A DNA stretch of 5,150 bases from Pseudomonadota bacterium (GTDB lineage: Bacteria > Pseudomonadota > Alphaproteobacteria > Rhizobiales > Xanthobacteraceae). The translations under genes and the position numbers were made by a program. The notes under the pieces were generated by a model. That model was given only the letters and a program-made list of their open reading frames with translations, was not told the DNA's origin and made no database searches. Shown here in pieces: positions 1 through 4,901 of the stretch. Where the stretch lies: positions 1 to 5,150 of the forward strand of contig CAUJKG010000184.1 of the NCBI GenBank assembly GCA_963205465.1, given 5' to 3'. The stretch's first letter is position 1. Every line of letters begins with the position of its first letter.

Positions 1-1
1 C

Positions 2-538
2 GGCTTGTTCGATTTCGTGTCCGAAGTCATCCGGCGCGTGAACTCGAAGCGTCTGCGGCTTTATCTCTATAACTTCCCGCAACAGACCGGCCTCGTATGG
101 TCGCCCGCGCTGATTGCAAAACTGCGCGGCGCGTTTCCTGAAGTGATCGTCGGCATCAAGGATTCCTCGGGGGACGCCAACTATCTCAACACGCTGCTCG
201 ATCAATTTCCCGGCTTTGCGATTTTTCCTTCGTCGGAATCGCTGATGGTCGATGCGCTCGGCAAGGGTGCGGCGGGCTGCATTTCCGCAACTGCGAATAC
301 GCATGTGAAGGAAATCCGCGCGCTCTACGACGGCTGGAAGTCGCCGGAGGCAAGCGCGATGAACAAGCGCGCGAGCGCGATCCGCTCGCTCATCGCCTCT
401 TATCCCCTGATCGCCGCGGTCAAGGCGACGCTCGCCGAGCAGCATAAGCATAAAGGCTGGCACCGGCTGCGGCCGCCACTTACGGCGCTGAGCGGGGAGC
501 AGGCTGCGGAACTGCGGGACAAACTCGCCGCGCTTTAG
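2..538 (+). CDS. Dihydrodipicolinate synthase/N-acetylneuraminate lyase family protein (5' truncated by window)
   Basis: This is the C-terminal 178 residues or so of a class I (Schiff-base) TIM-barrel lyase; the family is usually about 300 residues, so roughly the first 120 lie outside the window. The frame is open from the left edge, so the TTG at position 5 is an internal Leu codon and not a start. Visible family marks are LYLYNFPQQTG (codons 59-91), whose Tyr at 68-70 matches the catalytic Tyr133 of E. coli DapA, and GIKDSSGD, whose Lys at 158-160 matches the Schiff-base Lys161. The later GCISATAN segment also fits. Family members cleave or form C-C bonds next to 2-oxo acids such as pyruvate. 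The residue matching DapA Arg138, which binds the aspartate semialdehyde carboxylate, is Gln (83-85). I therefore infer a non-DapA member (2-keto-3-deoxy sugar acid aldolase/dehydratase or similar) with unknown substrate. It reads towards the MetE-like gene, 142 bases away. Family is sure; function is open. Confidence 0.9.
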   Translation, partial: GLFDFVSEVIRRVNSKRLRLYLYNFPQQTGLVWSPALIAKLRGAFPEVIVGIKDSSGDANYLNTLLDQFPGFAIFPSSESLMVDALGKGAAGCISATANTHVKEIRALYDGWKSPEASAMNKRASAIRSLIASYPLIAAVKATLAEQHKHKGWHRLRPPLTALSGEQAAELRDKLAAL

Positions 539-618
539 CCGCCTCCCAGTGGGCGGAGCGTGGGCGGACCCGATCCACCCATGACTGCAGGCCTTGAAAG
601 CTTTGTCGCGGCGCATGT

Positions 619-646
619 TTGCGCGCGCTTCCGTTTGGGCTAGAAC
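619..646 (+). promoter_or_regulatory. Possible sigma-70-type promoter of the MetE-like gene
   Basis: In the 142-base gap before the MetE-like gene, TTGCGC (619-624) and TAGAAC (641-646) are separated by 16 bases. They resemble an alphaproteobacterial housekeeping -35/-10 pair. Transcription would begin near 653 and give a leader of about 28 bases holding the ribosome binding site. The -35 match is only moderate, and an alternative TTGAAA at 594-599 has no good -10 partner. This is a visual match only. Confidence 0.35.
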
Positions 647-667
647 CTGCCCGAGAGGAAACGTAAT

Positions 668-671
668 AGGA
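668..671 (+). promoter_or_regulatory. Ribosome binding site deciding the MetE-like gene start
   Basis: AGGA lies 9 bases before the ATG at 681 in an A-rich leader. It supports that ATG over the upstream in-frame ATG at 594, whose extra 29 residues (Arg-rich, overlapping the putative promoter) do not look like family sequence. Confidence 0.6.
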
Positions 672-680
672 CATAACAAA

Positions 681-1787
681 ATGCAGAGGACAACGCCCCC
701 GTTCCGCGCCGACCAGGTCGGCAGCATTCTGCGCACCGCGCCGCTCAAGGAGGCGCGCGCCAAGCATGAAAAAGGCGAGATCGACGACGCCGCGCTCAAA
801 GCGGTCGAAGACGCCGAAATCATCAAGATCATCAAGAAGCAGGAAGAAGTCGGCCTGAAGAGCATCACCGACGGCGAATTCCGCCGCTCGTGGTGGCACT
901 TCGACTTTCTGAAGAAGCTCGACGGCGTCGAAGGCTATCAGGCAAGCCAAGGCATCCAGTTCGCCGGCATCCAGACCCGCGCGGAAGGCGTGCGGATCGT
1001 CGACAGGATCGGCTTTTCCAACCACCCGATGATCGAGCACTTCAAGTTTCTGAAGGCACACACCAAGGAAACGCCGAAGATGACGATCCCCGCGCCTTCG
1101 GTGCTGCACTTCCGCGGCGGCCGCAAGGGGATCAACGAGAAGATCTACCCCGATCTCGACCAGTTCTTCCACGACCTCGGCGCGGCCTACAACAAAGCCG
1201 TGAAGGCGTTCTACGACGCGGGCTGCCGCTACCTGCAACTCGACGACACGGTCTGGGCTTATCTGTGCTCCGCCAAGGAACTGCAGGGCGCGAAAGAGCG
1301 CGGCGACGATCCGGAAAAGCTGCCGATGTGGTACGCGCGCACGATCAACCAGGCGCTGGCGAACAAACCCGCCGACATGACCATCACGACTCATGTCTGC
1401 CGCGGCAACTTCCGTTCGACCTGGGTGTCCGAAGGCGGCTACGAGCCGGTCGCCGAGCGGCTGTTCCAGGAAATCGATTACGACGGCTACTTCCTCGAAT
1501 ACGACAACGACCGCTCGGGCGGCTTCGAGCCGCTGCGCTTCGTGCCGAAGGGCAAGAAGCAGATCGTGATCGGCCTGATCACCTCGAAGACGGGCGAACT
1601 CGAGAGCAAGGATTCGATCAAGCGTCGTATCGAGGAAGCGACGAAGTACGTCGCGCTCGATCAGCTTTGCCTCTCGCCGCAATGTGGCTTCGCTTCGACC
1701 GAGGAAGGCAACGTGCTGACCGAGGATGAGCAGTGGGCGAAATTCAAGCTGATCGTCGACATCTCCCGGGAAGTCTGGGGCAACTAA
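681..1787 (+). CDS. Cobalamin-independent methionine synthase family protein, short MetE-C/YxjG-like methyltransferase
   Basis: The 368-residue product resembles the C-terminal catalytic barrel of MetE without the N-terminal half (full MetE is about 750 residues). This matches the short YxjG/YxjH-type family, annotated as 5-methyltetrahydropteroyltriglutamate-homocysteine methyltransferase-like. It starts TTPPFRADQVGSILR (residues 4-18), has ITDGEFRR at 62-69, and carries a complete set of apparent zinc ligands: His238 and Cys240 in HVCRGN, Glu273 in FLEYD, and Cys335 in SPQCGF. Zinc in this family activates a thiol acceptor such as homocysteine. The acceptor-binding Asp of the MetE 'IDEP' motif appears as LDD (Asp188-Asp189). 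The methyl donor and acceptor of short family members are often unproven; the epoxyalkane:coenzyme M transferase branch shows that other thiol chemistry occurs. The gene probably has its own promoter, and a strong terminator follows its stop by 7 bases. Cytosolic; no signal or membrane segment is seen. Confidence 0.9.
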   Translation: MQRTTPPFRADQVGSILRTAPLKEARAKHEKGEIDDAALKAVEDAEIIKIIKKQEEVGLKSITDGEFRRSWWHFDFLKKLDGVEGYQASQGIQFAGIQTRAEGVRIVDRIGFSNHPMIEHFKFLKAHTKETPKMTIPAPSVLHFRGGRKGINEKIYPDLDQFFHDLGAAYNKAVKAFYDAGCRYLQLDDTVWAYLCSAKELQGAKERGDDPEKLPMWYARTINQALANKPADMTITTHVCRGNFRSTWVSEGGYEPVAERLFQEIDYDGYFLEYDNDRSGGFEPLRFVPKGKKQIVIGLITSKTGELESKDSIKRRIEEATKYVALDQLCLSPQCGFASTEEGNVLTEDEQWAKFKLIVDISREVWGN

Positions 1788-1794
1788 GAGAAAA

Positions 1795-1828
1795 CGGGCG
1801 GCGCGAAAACGCCGCCCGCTTCGTTTTT
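1795..1828 (+). terminator. Intrinsic terminator after the MetE-like gene
   Basis: A perfect 9-bp GC-rich stem (CGGGCGGCG at 1795-1803 with CGCCGCCCG at 1810-1818) closes a 6-base loop (CGAAAA). It is followed by CTTCG and a run of five T (1824-1828). It starts 7 bases after the stop codon. Its T-run ends only 5 to 14 bases before the possible first start codons of the MarR gene, so it could also limit read-through into, or ribosome access to, that gene. Confidence 0.8.
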
Positions 1829-1842
1829 GAAAGATGGCGGCC

Positions 1843-2352
1843 ATGGCCAACGCAAAAATGGAAAACCCGCGCATGGATGAAAAGCGTGCGGAAGAGAAGC
1901 TGGATCTCGGCGAGTTGCCGCTTCTTTCCGGCTACATGCTCCGCCGCGCGCAGTTCGCCGCCTTCAACGATTTCCTGCGCTTTTTCGACGATCTCGGCGT
2001 GCGGCCCGTGCAATACGCGGTGCTGACGGTGATCGACCGCAATCCGGGGCTGAAGCAGAGCCAGATCTCCGAGGCGCTCGGCATCAAGCGCGCCAATCTC
2101 GTCGCGATCCTCGATGCGCTCGAGCGCCGGGGGCTCGCGAAACGCGAGGCGGTCGCAACCGACCGCCGCTCCTATGCGCTACGGCTCACCGACAAGGGCG
2201 CGGGTCTGATGAAGGAATTGCGCGCGCGCTCCGAAGTGCACGAGAAGCGCCTGGCCGGCGTCATCGGCGAAGCCGGACGCCAGCAACTTCTCAAACTCCT
2301 GAGCGGCGTGATCGAAGCGGTCGGACCGGGCAGCGAGGGCGAGGAGGAATGA
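1843..2352 (+). CDS. MarR-family transcriptional regulator
   Basis: A winged-helix dimeric regulator of 169 residues from this start, within the usual 140-180 for MarR proteins. Helices before the DNA-binding part include SGYMLRRAQFAAFNDFL (29-45). The helix-turn-helix covers about residues 70-97 (LKQSQISEALGIKRANLVAI then LDALERRGL), and the wing carries the MarR signature DRRSYALRLTDKG (107-119). C-terminal helices for dimerisation follow. The family often binds small phenolic acids or their CoA thioesters; CouR of Rhodopseudomonas palustris, a MarR protein, responds to p-coumaroyl-CoA. As the gene converges with a ligase/thiolase/dehydrogenase/thioesterase operon, I infer that it may control that operon, but no operator is visible. 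The start is uncertain: ATG at 1834, 1843, 1858 and 1873 are all in frame. I prefer 1843 because GAAAGA (1829-1834) lies 8 bases before it, whereas 1834 has no room for a binding site. Confidence 0.88.
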   Translation: MANAKMENPRMDEKRAEEKLDLGELPLLSGYMLRRAQFAAFNDFLRFFDDLGVRPVQYAVLTVIDRNPGLKQSQISEALGIKRANLVAILDALERRGLAKREAVATDRRSYALRLTDKGAGLMKELRARSEVHEKRLAGVIGEAGRQQLLKLLSGVIEAVGPGSEGEEE

Positions 2353-2360
2353 CATACAGG

Positions 2361-2388
2361 GCGATAAGCGCGGGCATGACGCTATCGC
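2361..2388. terminator. Inverted repeat between convergent genes, possible weak bidirectional terminator
   Basis: In the 42-base gap between the convergent MarR and thioesterase genes, GCGATAAGCG (2361-2370) pairs with CGCTATCGC (2380-2388). The result is a 9-bp stem with one bulged A and a 9-base loop. Neither side has a real T-run, so termination is an inference from position. It could instead be an unrelated palindromic site. Confidence 0.35.
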
Positions 2389-2394
2389 TATAAT

Positions 2395-2832
2395 TCAAAC
2401 CTCTATTGTCTTCTTCCCGCGCAACTTATTTGCGACTTCATCCGGGATCGGTTTCGATTTGATCCGTCCCGGATCATCCGGATGGGGACCGACCCAGACA
2501 CGCTTTTCATGCGCCTCGATCGCGAGCTTGTCGCCCTTCCAGACCTTGTGCGAAATCTCGAAGCTCGACTTGCCGAGCTCGGAGATCGTCGACTCGATCA
2601 CGATGTCGTCGCCGTATTTCGACGGAATGAAGAATTTCGCGCCGGTATCGACCATGGGAAAGCCGACGAAGTCATAGACCTCGCGCATCCGGTACTTAGT
2701 ATAGCCGGTCGCAGCTTCCAAGAGCATGGCGGTCGAGTGGTCGAACATCGCGAAATAGCGCGGGTAAAAAACGATCCCGGCCGGGTCGCAGTCGCCCCAC
2801 TCGATCCGAATCTTGCGGCGGTTGACGAACAT
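2395..2832 (-). CDS. Acyl-CoA thioesterase, 4-hydroxybenzoyl-CoA thioesterase family (hotdog fold)
   Basis: This 145-residue single-hotdog protein is the usual size for the family. Its start IEWGDCDPAGIVFYPRYF (residues 10-27) closely matches the signature of the Pseudomonas CBS3 4-hydroxybenzoyl-CoA thioesterase. The catalytic Asp17 of that enzyme corresponds to Asp16 here. The expected reaction is hydrolysis of an aryl-CoA to free CoA and the acid, in the cytosol. As the last gene of a ligase-thiolase-dehydrogenase operon, it would release 4-hydroxybenzoate, vanillate or a similar acid after beta-oxidation of a hydroxycinnamoyl-CoA; this substrate is inferred. The ATG at 2832 is the only credible start, because an in-frame TGA lies at 2862-2860 with no start codon between. 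There is no good Shine-Dalgarno sequence before it. The start overlaps TAATG, the end of a 14-base tandem repeat array, so translation probably depends on coupling to the upstream gene. Confidence 0.9.
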   Translation of the reverse strand: MFVNRRKIRIEWGDCDPAGIVFYPRYFAMFDHSTAMLLEAATGYTKYRMREVYDFVGFPMVDTGAKFFIPSKYGDDIVIESTISELGKSSFEISHKVWKGDKLAIEAHEKRVWVGPHPDDPGRIKSKPIPDEVANKLRGKKTIEV

Positions 2833-2888
2833 TATTTCGGTGCCATCACTTTGGGGGCATCACTTGGGCGCCATCACTTGGGCGCCAT
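2833..2888 (-). repeat. Four tandem 14-base units forming a stop-start ladder
   Basis: On the minus strand the units are ATGGCGCCCAAGTG (2888-2875), an identical copy (2874-2861), ATGCCCCCAAAGTG (2860-2847) and ATGGCACCGAAATA (2846-2833). The thioesterase ATG follows directly at 2832. The first unit is the real C-terminus (Met-Ala-Pro-Lys-stop) of the dehydrogenase. Each later unit also reads Met-(Ala or Pro)-Pro-Lys-stop in its own frame. Every stop overlaps the next ATG (TGATG, TGATG, TGATG, TAATG). Because 14 is not a multiple of 3, the frame shifts with each unit. The array fills the whole space between the two genes exactly. It most likely arose by tandem duplication of the gene end; it may affect translational coupling. 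Confidence 0.92.
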
Positions 2889-3635
2889 GCGCAGCGAACC
2901 GTCGATGCGGACGACCTCGCCGTTGAGATACGTGTTGCGGACCATTTCCATCGCAAGCGACGCATATTGCTCCGGCTTGCCAAGCAGTTTCGGAAACGGC
3001 ACCGACGCCGCGAGGCTGCGCTGCACTTCTTCGGAAAGACCGAGCAGCATCGGCGTCAGGAAAATGCCCGGCGCAATCGCGAGCACGCGAATGCCGAACT
3101 GCGCGAGTTCGCGCGCCGCAGGCAGCGTGAGACCCACGATACCGCCCTTCGAGGCCGCATAAGCCGCCTGCCCGATCTGGCCTTCATAGGCCGCAACCGA
3201 CGCGGTTGAGATGCAGACGCCACGCTCGCCGTCGGTGAGCGCCTCGGCGTTCTGCAAGTCCGCCGCGAACAGCCGCAACAGATTGAACGAGCCGATCAGG
3301 TTGATGCGGATCACGCGATCGAAATCGGCGAGCGGCTGCGGACCGTCGCGCCCGAGGATTTTCTTCGGCGTGCCGATGCCGGCGCAATTGATGAGCACGC
3401 GGGCGATGCCGTGCTTTTCGCGCGCTTCCTTCACCGCGGCCACCGCGCTGTCGGAGTCCGACACATCGCATTTGATTGCGATGCCGCCGATCTTAGCGGC
3501 ATGGGCCTGCGCGGCCTCGAGATTCACATCAAGCAGCGCGACCTTTGCGCCTGCGGCAGCAAGTGCCGCGGCGGTCGCCGCACCCAAACCAGAACCGCCG
3601 CCCGTTACGAGCGCGGCATGACCTTTTACGTCCAT
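2874..3635 (-). CDS. Short-chain dehydrogenase, 3-hydroxyacyl-CoA dehydrogenase type (HSD17B10-like)
   Basis: This 253-residue classical SDR is close to the length of type II 3-hydroxyacyl-CoA dehydrogenase (HSD10). A Rossmann nucleotide-binding motif TGGGSGLG lies at 11-18. Asp36 at the end of the second strand (ALLDVN) points to NAD(H) over NADP(H). NCAG is at 83-86. The catalytic tetrad is Asn112, Ser146, Tyr159 and Lys163 (YAASK). The C-terminus VRIDGSLRMAPK is typical of this subgroup. The likely reaction is oxidation of a 3-hydroxyacyl-CoA to the 3-oxoacyl-CoA; in this operon the substrate may be a 3-hydroxy-3-arylpropionyl-CoA (inferred). I chose ATG 3635, which starts the family sequence MDVKGHAALVTGG. 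It lies 2 bases after the thiolase stop, with GGAAA (3648-3644) 8 bases before it. A longer form from 3710 would add 25 unlikely residues overlapping the thiolase. The last 14 bases before the stop's final A are unit 1 of the tandem repeat. Confidence 0.92.
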   Translation of the reverse strand: MDVKGHAALVTGGGSGLGAATAAALAAAGAKVALLDVNLEAAQAHAAKIGGIAIKCDVSDSDSAVAAVKEAREKHGIARVLINCAGIGTPKKILGRDGPQPLADFDRVIRINLIGSFNLLRLFAADLQNAEALTDGERGVCISTASVAAYEGQIGQAAYAASKGGIVGLTLPAARELAQFGIRVLAIAPGIFLTPMLLGLSEEVQRSLAASVPFPKLLGKPEQYASLAMEMVRNTYLNGEVVRIDGSLRMAPK

Positions 3636-3637
3636 CG

Positions 3638-4900
3638 TTAGTGTTTCCGTGGCTGACTGGCGTTCATGTTCTCGACGAGCAGCGCAATGCCCTGCCCGCC
3701 GCCGATGCAAGCCGAAGCAATGCCATAACGCAAGCCCGCCCGCGACAGCTCGCGCGACACCGTCACCGCGAGGCGCACGCCGGTCGCGCCCAGCGGATGG
3801 CCGATGGCGATCGCGCCGCCGTTTACATTGAGTTTGCTTTCGTCGAGCCCGAGTTCGCGCGAACAGGCCATGACCTGCGCGCCGAAGGCCTCGTTGATTT
3901 CGAAACGGTCGATGTCGGAAAGTTTAAGCCCGGCCTTTTCGATCACCGACTTGATGGCCGGCACCGGGCCGATGCCCATGATCTCGGGCGGACAGCCGAC
4001 CGCAGCACCCGCGACAACGCGCGCGAGCGGCGTCTTGCCTTTCTTCTTCGCGTATTCGCCGCTCGCCACCAATGCCGCCGCCGCACCGTCGACAACAGCG
4101 GAAGAATTGCCGCCGGTCTGCACGCCGCCGAATGCCGGACGGATTTTCGCGAGTGCTTCGACCGGAGACGGACGGATATGCGTATCGTCTTTCAACTGCT
4201 CGATCTTGCTCGGCAACCTGATGCCGCGCGCATTGTAGCCGTCACGCTTGAACTTTTCGGTTTTCACCGGCGTGATTTCACCGGCGAGAAAACCGCTCTT
4301 CTGCGCGGCGACGGCGCGCTCGAAGGAACGCGCGGCATAGGCGTCCACCTCCGGCCGCGTGATCTGGTACTTGCGCGCGAGATTCTCCGCAGTGTCGCCC
4401 ATGGTGACGCTTGCCGCCGGATCGAGCAGTGCTTCCCAGAGAAAATCCTTGAACTCGACCTGCCCCATGCGGAAGCCGCCGCGCGAGGTGTAGCTTGCGA
4501 CCGGGTTGCGGCTCATGGATTCCGCACCGACGCACAATGCAAGCTCGACGCCGCGATGCGTGATCGCATCCGCGGCCTGCATGATGACTTCGATGCCGGT
4601 GCCGCAAACCCGCTGCACCATGTGCGCGGACACCTCGATCGGCACGCCGGAATAGAGACCGACGTGCCGCGGCAGCATGTAAGCGTCGAAGCTCGCCTGC
4701 GCCATATTGCCGGTCACGACGATGCCGACATCCTCCGGCGGAAGCTCCGTTTTCGCGAAAGCTTCGCGTGCGGCCTTGATGCCGAGATCGATCGGCGAGA
4801 CCAGCGAGAGCGCGCCGGTATAATCGGCAAAGGGCGTGCGAACACCATCGACAATCCAGACGTCGTTCCAGCTTGCCGCAAGCGGCTTCGGACCGGCCAT
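3638..4900 (-). CDS. Thiolase family protein (acetyl-CoA acetyltransferase / 3-ketoacyl-CoA thiolase)
   Basis: A full-length thiolase of 420 residues (family usually 390-430). It begins WIVDGVRTPF at 15-24. The nucleophilic Cys99 lies in RVCGTGIE, followed by GAESMSRNP. The active-site NEAF motif is at 336-339, His368 is in GHPLGATG and the second catalytic Cys398 in ACIGGGQG, so all expected catalytic residues are present. The enzyme cleaves a 3-oxoacyl-CoA with CoA to acetyl-CoA and a shortened acyl-CoA, or the reverse. The dehydrogenase and aryl-CoA thioesterase downstream and the aromatic acyl-CoA ligase upstream suggest a 3-aryl-3-oxopropionyl-CoA substrate giving an aryl-CoA; this is inference. 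I chose ATG 4900 because a strong Shine-Dalgarno lies 7 bases before it, and the in-frame ATG at 4948 lies inside the ligase gene. It starts 1 base after the ligase stop. Confidence 0.95.
   Translation of the reverse strand: MAGPKPLAASWNDVWIVDGVRTPFADYTGALSLVSPIDLGIKAAREAFAKTELPPEDVGIVVTGNMAQASFDAYMLPRHVGLYSGVPIEVSAHMVQRVCGTGIEVIMQAADAITHRGVELALCVGAESMSRNPVASYTSRGGFRMGQVEFKDFLWEALLDPAASVTMGDTAENLARKYQITRPEVDAYAARSFERAVAAQKSGFLAGEITPVKTEKFKRDGYNARGIRLPSKIEQLKDDTHIRPSPVEALAKIRPAFGGVQTGGNSSAVVDGAAAALVASGEYAKKKGKTPLARVVAGAAVGCPPEIMGIGPVPAIKSVIEKAGLKLSDIDRFEINEAFGAQVMACSRELGLDESKLNVNGGAIAIGHPLGATGVRLAVTVSRELSRAGLRYGIASACIGGGQGIALLVENMNASQPRKH
3644..3648 (-). promoter_or_regulatory. Ribosome binding site of the dehydrogenase gene
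   Basis: GGAAA on the minus strand lies 8 bases before the ATG at 3635, within the last codons of the thiolase gene. It decides the start, and the embedding implies translation close behind the thiolase. Confidence 0.5.
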
Positions 4901-4901
4901 G

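Noticed and set aside
539..580. Possible terminator after the DapA-family gene (CCGCC at 539-543 with GGCGG at 552-556)
   Set aside because: The stem is only about 5 bp with an 8-base loop and there is no T-run after it, so it is not convincing as an intrinsic terminator.
594..680. Extended N-terminus of the MetE-like protein from ATG 594
   Set aside because: The added 29 residues do not look like the family, they overlap the candidate promoter, and a ribosome binding site favours ATG 681.
480..1874. A 464-codon open frame on the minus strand across the MetE-like gene
   Set aside because: It lies antisense to a gene with conserved zinc-ligand motifs, is Arg/Val/Ala-rich without any family motif, and overlaps the start of the MarR gene. 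High-GC codon bias creates such shadow frames.
2833..2888. CRISPR-like or transposon-end interpretation of the short tandem repeats
   Set aside because: The units are directly adjacent with no spacers, are only 14 bases long and are copies of a gene end, so neither a CRISPR array nor a mobile-element terminus fits.
2482..3162. A 226-codon plus-strand frame across the thioesterase/dehydrogenase junction
   Set aside because: It is antisense to two genes with clear catalytic motifs and its translation shows no domain.
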